DNA from: Bifidobacterium sp. ESL0775
GTDB lineage: Bacteria; Actinomycetota; Actinomycetes; Actinomycetales; Bifidobacteriaceae
Direction of reading: 5' to 3'
Length of the DNA stretch: 64,000 nucleotides
Assembly: GCF_029395475.1 (NCBI RefSeq)
Contig: NZ_CP113917.1
Location: 372,001-436,000 of the forward strand
In this document: in pieces, positions 18,914-29,066 of the stretch
Layout: each line of letters starts with the position of its first letter
How positions within the stretch are numbered: the stretch's first letter is position 1
Made by a program: the position numbers and the translations under genes
The notes under the pieces: generated by a model
Databases searched by the model: none
What the model was told of the DNA's origin: nothing
What the model saw: only the letters and a program-made list of their open reading frames with translations

Positions 18914-18998
18914 CGGAGAATACGAGATTCGAACTCGTGAGGCTGTTACACCAACACGCTTTCCAAGCGTGCGCCATAGACCACTAGGCGAATTCTCC
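18914..18998 (-). tRNA. tRNA-Ser (anticodon GGA)
   Basis: This 85-nt tRNA has the long variable arm of serine tRNAs. The acceptor is GGAGAAT/ATTCTCC with discriminator G. The anticodon arm is CACGC-TTGGAAA-GCGTG and the T arm is CGAG(A)-TTCGAAT class. CCA is not encoded. It converges with the sortase gene. Confidence 0.93.
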
Positions 18999-19117
18999 AG
19001 CATGTACGTCAATAAGCCTAACAAGCAGACAAATCAACACACAACTTATATAAGATACCATGAGCCCCCGAGCTTCGCAAGCAATTTCGCGTCGGCGTGG
19101 CGGTTCGCTGATATTGC

Positions 19118-19228
19118 GGGCTAGCGTTAAAAAAGTGCGCTTTATGAAACACAGCATGCACTTTTCTGACGTAAACGTACGAAAAGCGCATCGTGACTGG
19201 TGTTAACCGCACTTTTTAACGCTGGCGC
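19118..19228. repeat. Nested palindromic element with terminal inverted repeats
   Basis: AGCGTTAAAAAAGTGCG (19123-19139) is mirrored by CGCACTTTTTAACGCT (19208-19223), with one extra A in the left arm. Further short pairings lie inside (GCGCTTT with AAAGCGC, AAAGTGC with GCACTTT). No gene fits here. The size and paired ends are like a small non-autonomous inverted-repeat element or a structured RNA. The rest of the 19,000-19,380 interval holds nothing else I can name. Confidence 0.6.
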
Positions 19229-19381
19229 TGCAAATCGGGCAAGTACGGGGGGGGCTGTAGCCACTCATTCCTCGGTTTTCGATTGGTTGAGAAACACGAC
19301 AACGCCATGCCCGCTGAAACCCTCCAAAGGAAGGTATGCCAGCAAACATGGCGTCGTCGCGTTCGTAAGGATTAGTTACTC

Positions 19382-19783
19382 TCAGTCTTCCTTGAACTTG
19401 ATGTCGAAGTTGCGCTCATAGTGCAGGAACATCGTGGCGCCGTAGCGGTCGACGTCGCGGTGGGTGAAGAGCATGCGGATCGCAAACGCGGTCTGCGCGT
19501 CGTAGGGCAGCGCCTTGAACGCCGCGTGCGCATCCCAGTTTGGCGGTGCTATGGCCCTGTCGGGCACGTAGGCGTAACCATAACCGTCCTCGTCAACGTA
19601 ACCCATGAACGGCAGATCCCACGCGTTGTGGCTGGTGAGTTCCTTCTTGAAATCCTCGACCTTGGCGAGGGCGTCGTCTCCGATGCCGAATTTTCTGGCG
19701 ACCTTGTTAGCGGCCGCGGTTTTCTCGGCTGCGGTTTCCCCGTAAAGCGCCGGATCGACGACGATGGTCTTGTCATCTGCCAT
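19382..19783 (-). CDS. Conserved-looking hypothetical cytoplasmic protein
   Basis: The 133-residue protein has a very good ribosome-binding site (AAGGAGG, 8 nt before the ATG). It begins MADDKTIVVDPALYGE, with an alanine-rich helix, then an aromatic segment (MGYVDEDGYGYAYVPD), and ends HYERNFDIKFKED. It has no signal peptide or membrane helix. I do not recognise the family. Composition and the strong start make it a real gene. It stands alone between the palindromic element and a long intergenic gap, so context gives no hint of function. Confidence 0.7.
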   Translation of the reverse strand: MADDKTIVVDPALYGETAAEKTAAANKVARKFGIGDDALAKVEDFKKELTSHNAWDLPFMGYVDEDGYGYAYVPDRAIAPPNWDAHAAFKALPYDAQTAFAIRMLFTHRDVDRYGATMFLHYERNFDIKFKED

Positions 19784-20476
19784 GATGCATTCCTCCTTAT
19801 CGGCTTTTTGCCGATGGATGACGTGCCGTTTTGTTCGTTGGATGTTATATCGAACATCCTTTTCGCAAGAACAACTCGTTCGGATATTTCCGACACTTTG
19901 CTGTGCCGACCCACTTAGTTTAGCACACGAACGAAGTAAAGAGCGCTACATTTCTGTAGAATTCACCACTATCGCGAATATTCGTTTTTATTCCGACAAA
20001 ATCAATTTCGTTACTGAGTTTTAATAGTGAGATGATGATAAATAGAACATAAAAAATGTTCGTTTTTGTCATGGTGGTATCGGAATTTCATGTCATGAAA
20101 ATCAACGAAAGCCAAGAACGGGAAAGTGTTCGCGACTCGTATCAGAAACACACCATGGAACCAAGCCCGATATTCAACCCTGGCAGCCCGGCGTAATGCG
20201 AATGTGCTGATTTCCGGCGGTTTGTAATAAAGTGTCATGATTTCGCCAATGTTTTGAAGTAAAAGCAGGCATTTTGTGCGTATGCCATTATCATGACAAT
20301 AGATTGGATGAGAAAGCGTTCCAATAAAAGGATGCTGGCTGGTTCATTGAACGGAAGAGTATGTACTGAGAATACGGCAAATATGGATGACTATTTAGAA
20401 CAGATTCCGTCAAAAATCTTAAGAAACCTTACGGGTCAACATAGTGTTGATAGCAAGCGGTGCAAAGGAAATGAAG
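19784..20476. other. Long intergenic region upstream of the lysozyme gene
   Basis: About 690 bp are richer in A and T toward 19,900-20,400. Open frames here (for example 20293-20499) have no ribosome-binding site and no recognisable family. I see no tRNA, repeat or convincing terminator. It probably carries promoters for the divergent genes on each side. Confidence 0.4.
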
Positions 20477-22267
20477 ATGAAGCACAAGTTGTGGAATAAA
20501 GTAGTCGGAATTACCACAAAAGTTGGGACGGTGTTGGTCGCTTCGGCGTTGGGTGTGACGTTCAGCGCCGTACCTGCAACTGCGGCGACGGATACGAATC
20601 TGAGTGATTTCAATAACTCTGTTGAAGATTCCGCAGCTTCACAAGTAAGGGGTGGAGCCGTCAAGACCATTGGCAATCAGGCAGTGGCATCGGCATCGGA
20701 CGCTTCCGAGGACGCCATGCCGGACAATTCAAGTCAGAAATTGCCGGATAAGGTGAGCTCGGCCATTCCTGATAATGCGATGGTGGTTTCAAAGGATCTT
20801 GCCACTACTGCAGATGGCCAAATCAAGAACATCGAAACAGGAGCGCCTGTTACTGATCCAAAACTTGTGGGTACTGCGGACCAGCAGCCCGACCCCTTGA
20901 CAAAAACGAATGGCATGCGTTTTATCCCAGTCGAGGCTGGCAAAGTCAAGGAAGCCGTCGCTGCAAATGGTGGTGACGTGCAAGCGAGCACAGCTTCGTC
21001 GAACGCTTCCGCTTCCAAAGCGACCACGACTGGCACTGTGCGCAATGCTGCGTTGCAAAACAATCAATATGGTGCTTATTGGGGCAGCTACAATGGCACC
21101 CAGGCGTTCTTTGAACGCGGCGGTAACCTCTTTGCGCAGCAGGCCAAAGGCGTGGTCGATGTCTCCGAGCATCAAGGCTATATCAATTGGGACGCAGCAA
21201 AGAATTCCGGGGTCGAAGGCGCCATCATACGTGTTGCGTTTGGTTGGGGAAATCGTTTAGATTATCAAGCGGCGCGTAATGTCAATGAATGCAAGCGATT
21301 GGGCATTCCATTCGGGGTTTATTTTTATTCATATGCGTATGATTATGACACCGCAACCCAGGAAGGCTTTGACGCGGTCAACAAACTGCGGCAACTTGGC
21401 ATCAACCCTGGTGATTTGAGCTATCCGGTTTACTATGATCTTGAGAATTGGAGTTGGACTGGCCATACGCCGCCCACAAATCCATGGGTTTATGACAGCA
21501 TGGTCAGCACTTGGTATTGGTGCCTGCAGCATTTTGGCTATAACAACCTTTCGGTGTACTCCTATACCTATTATCTGAATACGGCGTTGAACACGGGAAA
21601 TATTCGTTCCAAGACCCGGTGGGTGGCGAGTTATGGCGCACGTACTAATTTCGGTTATTCCACCAATGACCGTGGTTGGCAGTACGCCGACAACGGCTGG
21701 GTCAATGGCATCGGCAACGTCGATCTCAATGCTTTCGGGAATAGAACCTATCAGAGTTCTGTGGGTATCGTTACTTTCCCGAATCAGGAGATGGTCGGCG
21801 TTTGTGGAGTGGTAGCCGGTCCCCATCGAAATGTGGAGTATCAGTGGATGGCCTACAATCTTTCTACGAACACGTGGAAAGCCATAGCGTGGTGGCAGGA
21901 TTCCAATTGCGCGGAATGGCGAGACAATGCAGGAGATTATTGGTTGCATTTGGATGTGCGTGACAAGCAGACGCACAATTCCATCGGCAACCAGACGCTT
22001 CCCACCCATTACAAGCTCAATGCGTCCATTAACGGGATATATCTCGGTTGGCAGGGTGACCAGATGTTGCTCGGCGCGGCTTCCAACGATTCGCAAGGCA
22101 AATACGTCATTAAGTTATATGATGAAAATGCTCAGAGATGGTTTACGGCCTTCTATAGCCAATGGGCCTTGTGGCGGCCATATCATGGCAGGTTCTGGGC
22201 TCGCTATGAGCTTTACACTTCTGACGGAAGATTCGTGGATACCAGGACATACAATTTTAGCGTGTGA
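20477..22267 (+). CDS. Secreted GH25 lysozyme (cell-wall muramidase)
   Basis: The 596-residue exported enzyme cuts the MurNAc-GlcNAc bond of peptidoglycan. A signal peptide covers 1-37 (MKHKLWNK, hydrophobic core, ATAA). A low-complexity linker rich in A, S, D and T runs to about 200. The GH25 barrel then starts at GVVDVSEHQGYINWD (D228) and carries YYDLENW with D321 and E323 as the catalytic pair. After about residue 420 come two tryptophan/tyrosine-rich repeats (VEYQWMAYNLSTNTWKAI, YWLHLDVRDKQT), probably wall binding. I chose the ATG at 20477, with AAAGGA 8 nt upstream. It borders the polysaccharide island and may remodel the wall. Confidence 0.9.
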   Translation: MKHKLWNKVVGITTKVGTVLVASALGVTFSAVPATAATDTNLSDFNNSVEDSAASQVRGGAVKTIGNQAVASASDASEDAMPDNSSQKLPDKVSSAIPDNAMVVSKDLATTADGQIKNIETGAPVTDPKLVGTADQQPDPLTKTNGMRFIPVEAGKVKEAVAANGGDVQASTASSNASASKATTTGTVRNAALQNNQYGAYWGSYNGTQAFFERGGNLFAQQAKGVVDVSEHQGYINWDAAKNSGVEGAIIRVAFGWGNRLDYQAARNVNECKRLGIPFGVYFYSYAYDYDTATQEGFDAVNKLRQLGINPGDLSYPVYYDLENWSWTGHTPPTNPWVYDSMVSTWYWCLQHFGYNNLSVYSYTYYLNTALNTGNIRSKTRWVASYGARTNFGYSTNDRGWQYADNGWVNGIGNVDLNAFGNRTYQSSVGIVTFPNQEMVGVCGVVAGPHRNVEYQWMAYNLSTNTWKAIAWWQDSNCAEWRDNAGDYWLHLDVRDKQTHNSIGNQTLPTHYKLNASINGIYLGWQGDQMLLGAASNDSQGKYVIKLYDENAQRWFTAFYSQWALWRPYHGRFWARYELYTSDGRFVDTRTYNFSV

Positions 22268-22885
22268 GCAAGGAGCTTTCATCTCGTTTTTTTCGAGGGC
22301 CGTACGCCAAGTACTCGGCTCAAAATATGATGGGAGGATCTTGATGAAGGTCTGTCTCTATCCTGCATATTGCTTGCCATGGTGAATATGCTCATCAGAA
22401 TGAGCCTGCATTAGACAATGTTTATTCATTCTAGGAATTTCAAATGGGGATGCATTATCGGAAAGAATTTGTATCCCCAAAGTTTTGTTCGGGTGGAAGA
22501 GTTTTTTAAGCTTTGCCCAGAACGCGCTTTTGATGTATTGCGTTCTTCTGACATGGATTGATGTTTGCCTGCCCAAGAACGCATAATTACTGACCCTTGT
22601 TTATTGCAATGTCGCGTTTTGCCCGATTGGAGGTGTCCGTTTCAAAGTGGATTCGGCATCATAGTGGTGCCATCTGTTGATGAATTAAACATCAGAAACT
22701 TCGTTGAAAAGCAGGTGAGACGGTGGCATTGTACATGTCCTTGCTTGAAACCAAACTAAAAATGATGGTTTAGGCGCGGGTGTGCTTGGTAATCAAGAAA
22801 GTGCATAGTCCATCGGGCTTTATTGATTTGGCCAGCAGGTGGATAGATTTCAAGAGCTGGACGATTTGAAAGAGGAATCGGTAGG
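22268..22885. other. Intergenic region with no supported gene
   Basis: About 620 bp separate the lysozyme from the next membrane protein. Several short frames exist. One (22565-22759) has a cysteine pattern reminiscent of a zinc-finger or Fe-S fragment (QVRRWHCTCPC), but it has no start context and no continuation. This could be a decayed gene at the edge of the island. Confidence 0.4.
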
Positions 22886-24214
22886 ATGAGGATGAACGTT
22901 GGGAGAGGTTTGTCTCGAATATCTCTTGCGTGCAAGAACTTTTGGAATTTTCTGCGGGAAAAAATAGGTGATGTCGCACTTTTCTATTTGGGTTTCACTA
23001 TTCTTTTCGGTACGATTCTTATCCTTTTCGATAAGAGACGTTCTTGGCCTGACCAGATACCTCATTGGCAAAGGCTCTATCAGATTGCCCATGGGCACAT
23101 GCTCGCTCAGCCAAGCCCCAACGGCGATGGAACATTTGGCGGGTATATGGGGAATGGGCATTATGTTCCCTTCAGCAACACCGCGGTCAATACCCCATTC
23201 GCTTATTTCCCTGGTTTGCTGGGCTTCGGACACGTGCGTCTGGCGGCGTTCTCGACTTTGGTTATTTGTGCCTGCCTCATCGCTGTCGCGATTCGTATGT
23301 CAGGGATTTACGAACTGGTCTTTTGCGGTGTCTCGATGCTGCCGATTGTGTTCCTTTCGATATGCTGGCCTGGCGCAGATGCGGTAACCAGCGCTTTTTC
23401 CTTGCTTTTTGTTAGTTGTGTTTTGAGGATGCTGCAGGAAAAGGACGCTCCGTTCAAATTCGTGCCTTTGCTGCTGCTCCTGTCGTTGACCCTCGGCTTG
23501 ATAAAAGTGACTTGCGTCGTCCTCGTGCTGCTGGCTTGGTTGTTACCCCTATATTCGCGGCATAAGGACAAGAAAAAGATGGTTGTGGTCGCGCTGGTGG
23601 CGACGTTATGCACGGCCATTGTGGCTTTGATTTGGGTCGTCCTGACATCCGGGATTTCTCCAAGCACCAATTCGGCGATTGATTTAGCACGATATACGCA
23701 AGTGAAGAAGGATATTATACGGCATCCCTTGTTGATGATACGTAGTTTCCTGCTGTCCTTTGTCCAGCCAATTAATTTGACCGGGGATCAATATGATATT
23801 GAGCGCAATATGCAGTTGTTTGCTGGCACCGGACCGCAGACCATGCTTCCGGCAAGCATCATGCTTCCGAGTTTGGTGGCTTGTGCAATTCTTATACTTT
23901 TAGGTATCCGAAAACAAGTGATGACAGCCAAGGGAAGACTGTTGGTCTTGGTGGTCACGGTGATTTTCTTCGCGCTGACAGCCGCTGGTGTATTGGCAAA
24001 CCAAGGTTTCGCCTCGCCTTTGGGCAAGGGCATCTCTGGCTTGCAAAGTAGATATTACATCCCTATCTATGTGCCCCTGATTCTTTTGGCGCCAAGTCTT
24101 GGAATAGCCTTTGACTCGAAGAAAGCCCTCAGAGTTACAAAGCTATTTGTGGTGGGGTTGCTTGTGGCGGGCTACTCGCTGCTGCTCCTAGGCCATTGTC
24201 TCTCCTTTTCCTAA
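22886..24214 (+). CDS. DUF2142-type polytopic membrane protein
   Basis: This 442-residue protein has roughly 10-12 membrane helices. After helix 1 comes the segment PDQIPHWQRLYQIAHGHML with a following GDGTFGGYMG, which matches the DUF2142 family pattern of large bacterial membrane proteins found in surface-polysaccharide clusters. They resemble GT-C glycosyltransferases but lack proven activity. GAGG and TAGG lie before the ATG at 22886, and a second ATG at 22892 is equally possible. It converges with rmlA across a strong hairpin. Its place at the edge of the rhamnose cluster supports a role in chain assembly or decoration. Confidence 0.75.
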   Translation: MRMNVGRGLSRISLACKNFWNFLREKIGDVALFYLGFTILFGTILILFDKRRSWPDQIPHWQRLYQIAHGHMLAQPSPNGDGTFGGYMGNGHYVPFSNTAVNTPFAYFPGLLGFGHVRLAAFSTLVICACLIAVAIRMSGIYELVFCGVSMLPIVFLSICWPGADAVTSAFSLLFVSCVLRMLQEKDAPFKFVPLLLLLSLTLGLIKVTCVVLVLLAWLLPLYSRHKDKKKMVVVALVATLCTAIVALIWVVLTSGISPSTNSAIDLARYTQVKKDIIRHPLLMIRSFLLSFVQPINLTGDQYDIERNMQLFAGTGPQTMLPASIMLPSLVACAILILLGIRKQVMTAKGRLLVLVVTVIFFALTAAGVLANQGFASPLGKGISGLQSRYYIPIYVPLILLAPSLGIAFDSKKALRVTKLFVVGLLVAGYSLLLLGHCLSFS

Positions 24215-24253
24215 ATGATGATTTTTGTGGTGAGTAATTGCCCTTAACAACGC

Positions 24254-24287
24254 AGTGGGCGGACCGGTTGTGTTCGGTCCGCCCACT
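24254..24287. terminator. Bidirectional terminator between DUF2142 and rmlA genes
   Basis: AGTGGGCGGACCG/CGGTCCGCCCACT is a perfect 13-bp stem with an 8-nt loop at the convergence of two genes. T-runs on either side are weak. Confidence 0.6.
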
Positions 24288-24301
24288 AGATTCGTTTCAG
24301 A

Positions 24302-25189
24302 CTACAGGTTTGACATGATGATTTTGTTTTCGGCAACTTGCAGCAGATGCTGGCCGTAAGGGCTCTTGCCGTACTTGTGCGCGGCTTCGAGCAGTTGGTC
24401 ACGGCTGATCCAGTTGTTCTCGTAAGCGATTTCCTCGAGCACCGCGATCGGCAGACCTTGCGCGCGCTCGACAGTGCGCACGAATTCCCCAGCCTCGTAA
24501 AGCGAGTCCATGGTGCCGGTGTCGAGCCAGGCGTAGCCGCGGCTCAGCGTCAGCACGTTCAGGGAGCCGTCTTCCAGATACAGCTTATTGAGGTCGGTGA
24601 TTTCCAGCTCACCTCGTGCGGAAGGCCGCACTTGCTTGGCGAAATCGACCACGCGGTCATCGTAGAAATACAGGCCGGTAACAGCGTAATTCGAGGCCGG
24701 GTGCTCCGGCTTCTCGACGATACTCACCGCCTTGTGGTCCTTGTTGAACTCCACCACGCCGTAGCGCTCCGGATCGTCGACGTAGTAGCCGAACACGGAA
24801 GCGCCATGCTTGACGCTTACGGCGCGCTTGAGCACCTGGCTCAGGCCGTTGCCGTAGAAGATGTTGTCGCCGAGCACCAACGCGCAGGAATCTCCGTCGA
24901 TGAAGTCCTCGCCGATGATGAACGCCTGGGCGAGCCCATCGGGGCTTGGTTGCACCTTATAGGAAAGATTCAGCCCGAACTGGCTGCCATCGCCGAGCAA
25001 GCGCTCGAAATTAGGCAGGTCCTTTGGCGTGGAAATCACCAGGATGTCCCGAATCCCGGCGAGCATGAGTACGCTCATCGGGTAGTAAATCATCGGCTTG
25101 TTATAGACCGGCAGCAGCTGTTTCGAGGTCACTGTGGTCAACGGATAAAGACGTGTGCCCGAACCTCCGGCGAGAATAATACCCTTCAT
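24302..25189 (-). CDS. rmlA: Glucose-1-phosphate thymidylyltransferase RmlA
   Basis: This 295-residue enzyme makes dTDP-glucose from dTTP and glucose-1-phosphate, the first step to dTDP-L-rhamnose. It begins [18 protein letters not shown] with the nucleotide-binding loop. It continues with [16 protein letters not shown] and the sugar-binding and catalytic motifs [18 protein letters not shown] and GYAWLDTGT. Length is normal. It is the last gene of the minus-strand run rmlB-rmlCD-rmlA, 9 bp after rmlCD. Confidence 0.97.
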   Translation of the reverse strand: MKGIILAGGSGTRLYPLTTVTSKQLLPVYNKPMIYYPMSVLMLAGIRDILVISTPKDLPNFERLLGDGSQFGLNLSYKVQPSPDGLAQAFIIGEDFIDGDSCALVLGDNIFYGNGLSQVLKRAVSVKHGASVFGYYVDDPERYGVVEFNKDHKAVSIVEKPEHPASNYAVTGLYFYDDRVVDFAKQVRPSARGELEITDLNKLYLEDGSLNVLTLSRGYAWLDTGTMDSLYEAGEFVRTVERAQGLPIAVLEEIAYENNWISRDQLLEAAHKYGKSPYGQHLLQVAENKIIMSNL

Positions 25190-25198
25190 AACGTCCCC

Positions 25199-26647
25199 TT
25201 AGTCCTGATTACGTTTGTGGTCGGAAAGATAGCTCTCCAGGAGCTGTTCCCAATCCGCAGGCTCGAAACCGGTCGCGCGAATCTTGGAAAGGTCCAGTGC
25301 GCAGTGATGTGGGCGCTTGGAACCGCCGGTTTGGGCTGCGTAGGTGTCCACGGAATTCGCATCGATGTATTTGGTGTCCACGCCTTCCAGTTCAAAGATT
25401 TTCGCGGCGATATCGTACCAGGAGGCCACGCGGCCGGAACCGGTGAGATTGTAGGTGCCATAATCGCAGCTGGAATCGAGCAGGTGGAAGATGCCTTCGA
25501 CCAAGTCGCCCACGAAGGTCAGACGGCCGCTTTGGTCGTTGGGAGCCTGTGCGGTCTGCCTTTGCGTTTCGGCGGCCTGCTCGGCGAGGCCGAGCATACG
25601 GGTCACGAAGTTCTTGCCGTCGCCGACGATCCAACTGGAGCGGACGATGTAATGGCGGGGAACTGTCGAGACGATGGCATCCGCCGCGGCTTTGGTTTCA
25701 CCATAGACGCCCAAGGGCGCGAAGCCTTCGGTTTCGGTGTGCTGTTCGGCGGTTCCATCGAACACATAATCGCTGGAGATGTGGACCAGGGTGATGCCAT
25801 GTTCCGTGGACACCTTGGCGAGGTTGGCCACGCCGTTGACGTTTGTGTTCCAGGCGGCCTTGCGACCGGCTGGGCTTTCGGCCTTGTCGACGGCGGTGAA
25901 GGCCGCGGTGTTGATGATGGTGCCGTAGAGGTCCCAGTCGTAGTTCTCATACGCGGCCGAATCGGTGATGTCAAAGGTGTCGGAATCGACGAATTCGAAG
26001 CTGTCGAGATGATGCGCCTCGACGTAGTTGCGGATGGCGTGGCCGACTTGGCCGTTGCATCCGGTGACCAGCGTGCGCTTGGGGGCCATGGGCTTGGCGT
26101 CCTTGAGCATGGGGTGGCGCAGATCCGCCTCGCTGCGCTCGCTCTGATCCAGCGGAATCGGCCAGTCAATATGCAGGTCCGGGTCGGCGAGGTTGACGAA
26201 CGTGTAGGTCTTCTTCTGCTCGAGCGACCAGTGCGCGTTTACCAGGTATGTGTAGACCGTGCCGTCCTGCAAGGCCTGGAAGCTGTTGCCCACGCCACGG
26301 GGAACGTAGATCGCGCGCGAGGGGTCAAGACGGGTCGTATAGACCTGCCCGAAGCTTTCGCCCGGACGCAGGTCGACCCATGCGCCAAAGATCTCGCCGG
26401 CGGCGATGGAGATGTACTTGTCCCAAGGCTCGGCGTGGATGCCGCGGGTGACGCCCTTCTTGTCGTTGTAGCTGATGTTATTCTGCACCGGCCCGAAGTC
26501 CGGCAGGCCGAGCGCGGTCATCTTGGCGCGCTGCCAGTTCTCCTTGAACCAGCCGCGGTTGTCGCCGTGCACCGGCAGGTCGAACACCAAAAGCCCCGGG
26601 ATGTTCGTCTTGGTGACCTTGAGGTCCTTCTCGAATTCAAATGCCAT
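25199..26647 (-). CDS. rmlCD: Fused dTDP-4-dehydrorhamnose 3,5-epimerase / reductase (RmlC-RmlD)
   Basis: This 482-residue bifunctional protein covers steps 3 and 4 of dTDP-L-rhamnose synthesis. The N-terminal part (about 1-185) is the cupin epimerase RmlC, with GVTRGIHAEPWDKYI carrying the base histidine and YVPRGVGNSFQAL. The C-terminal part (about 192-482) is the SDR reductase RmlD, with TGCNGQVG for NADPH and the active-site pair in YGETKAAAD. A linker around KDAKPMAPKRT joins them. The fusion is known in bifidobacteria, so it is not an assembly artefact. It lies between rmlB and rmlA. Confidence 0.95.
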   Translation of the reverse strand: MAFEFEKDLKVTKTNIPGLLVFDLPVHGDNRGWFKENWQRAKMTALGLPDFGPVQNNISYNDKKGVTRGIHAEPWDKYISIAAGEIFGAWVDLRPGESFGQVYTTRLDPSRAIYVPRGVGNSFQALQDGTVYTYLVNAHWSLEQKKTYTFVNLADPDLHIDWPIPLDQSERSEADLRHPMLKDAKPMAPKRTLVTGCNGQVGHAIRNYVEAHHLDSFEFVDSDTFDITDSAAYENYDWDLYGTIINTAAFTAVDKAESPAGRKAAWNTNVNGVANLAKVSTEHGITLVHISSDYVFDGTAEQHTETEGFAPLGVYGETKAAADAIVSTVPRHYIVRSSWIVGDGKNFVTRMLGLAEQAAETQRQTAQAPNDQSGRLTFVGDLVEGIFHLLDSSCDYGTYNLTGSGRVASWYDIAAKIFELEGVDTKYIDANSVDTYAAQTGGSKRPHHCALDLSKIRATGFEPADWEQLLESYLSDHKRNQD

Positions 26648-26728
26648 TTCTAGCCTCGTTTGCGTTTACGTGATTGCCGTGTTATTCAAGACAAAGCGCG
26701 CCACACTTTGCGGGCGGCGCGCACAGGA

Positions 26729-27766
<1,038 letters not shown>

Positions 27767-27839
27767 TTATGTGAACTGTGAGTGTGTCTGATGAATAATT
27801 ACAAGGTTCAGACACAATATCACCGTCGAGAAGTTTTCT

Positions 27840-29006
27840 CTATCGAGATGTGTTCGTTGGTTTGATGTCACTGATTTGGGTTGATTGATTCTTTCTATTT
27901 AAAAATTTGGTTGCGTGGTCCCAAATCAAGTCGAACCATTGACCCTTGTTCCTATCCACTGTGAATTTGAATATGACTGATTTAACTACGTCCAACAGAA
28001 CACAAACTATGCAAAGGAATAGAACCACTCCGATTGGATAAAAAATGGACATAACTCTGCTGTGGTAATAGGGCTCGTAATTAAATACCGTTCCCCATAT
28101 CCAATCTCGGATTGGTACGAATTCAGTGATGAGATAGATGGCGAAGACGTGTGAGGCGATCCAGTTGATGATTTTGCTGTGGAAATGGAGATGTGAGAAG
28201 AGAATAAACCATCCGAACGCCTGCACAAGAATACCGAGGTTCAGCATTTTAGGAAATATGAAGGCCGAAGCTGTCTGGGGGAAGACCGTGGTTGCTGTGG
28301 CTTCTTGGACACCGATAATGGCATAACCGAAAATCAGACAAGCCAAACCAATCCAGTTCGAAGGCAGCTGCTCGTGATACCAACGTATGTAGCACAAGAG
28401 CACCAGTAAACACAGCATCTGAAACAGGTCGTCGTTGATCATGAAATTATTCAGGCCGGGAATGTCGCCCATGATTGGACCGATAAAGAGGATTAGGCAG
28501 GTTAATGCGAAATGTTGGCGTTGGGTGAGGGCTTCAAGCCCCCTGACCAACATTGGCAGCAGCAGGAGGATAAGGACATATATTGTCGCGTACCACCAGT
28601 GATAGCTCAACAGCGGCAGGAATATTTCCAAGACAAGAGCCAGGCTCAGTGGTGTGAGTTTGAACATTAGGCATGCGATGCCGAGGACGATGGACCAGAA
28701 AAACAGCGTACGTTCCAGAATCCATGAACGTTTTGCCGTGCTCCGGAACGAGATTTGACGGTGTGGCTTGCACAAGAACCAAATTGAGATGGCGAAGAAC
28801 AGGTCAACGCCAACTCGTCCCTCTGTAGCTAAGAAGGTCTGGATAAGAACTCTTTTCCGGCCTATAGGTTGTTGGGGAAGAGGAAATTTATTAAAGAAAA
28901 AGAAATGATGCATGATGATCATCACCATGGCCACAATGCGGAGCAATTCCAAGTTGGATTGTCGCGATCCTTGTTTGTGCGTTGCAGTTCCTGTCTCTTC
29001 CCTCAC
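27840..29006 (-). CDS. Membrane acyltransferase (acyltransferase 3 family), copy 2
   Basis: This 388-residue integral membrane protein has about 10 helices. The N-terminus carries RQSNLELLRIVAMVMIIMHH, the usual start of acyltransferase-3 (OafA-like) enzymes with its catalytic-type histidine. These enzymes O-acetylate surface sugars. The GTG at 29006 has GGGAGG 6 nt upstream. It is clearly related along its whole length to the upstream neighbour (29067-30191), sharing GRVGVD(L/I)FFAIS and NWIASHVFAIYLITEF. It lies in the same-strand run between the ABC exporter and rmlB, so it likely decorates the rhamnose-containing polymer. Confidence 0.85.
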   Translation of the reverse strand: MREETGTATHKQGSRQSNLELLRIVAMVMIIMHHFFFFNKFPLPQQPIGRKRVLIQTFLATEGRVGVDLFFAISIWFLCKPHRQISFRSTAKRSWILERTLFFWSIVLGIACLMFKLTPLSLALVLEIFLPLLSYHWWYATIYVLILLLLPMLVRGLEALTQRQHFALTCLILFIGPIMGDIPGLNNFMINDDLFQMLCLLVLLCYIRWYHEQLPSNWIGLACLIFGYAIIGVQEATATTVFPQTASAFIFPKMLNLGILVQAFGWFILFSHLHFHSKIINWIASHVFAIYLITEFVPIRDWIWGTVFNYEPYYHSRVMSIFYPIGVVLFLCIVCVLLDVVKSVIFKFTVDRNKGQWFDLIWDHATKFLNRKNQSTQISDIKPTNTSR

Positions 29007-29066
29007 CTCGTGCCTCCCTTAGCCGGCTTGTCGGTTCGATAGATATTATATGGGAATCGTCTCTAT

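Noticed and set aside
19248..19256. Run of G as a possible phase-variation tract
   Set aside because: It lies in a non-coding stretch with no gene start or promoter clearly attached, so there is no support for a switch.
20293..20499. 68-codon frame upstream of the lysozyme
   Set aside because: It overlaps the lysozyme ribosome-binding site and start in another frame and has no start context of its own.
24338..26653. Plus-strand open frame of 771 codons across rmlA and rmlCD
   Set aside because: It is an antisense shadow of two well-recognised enzymes.
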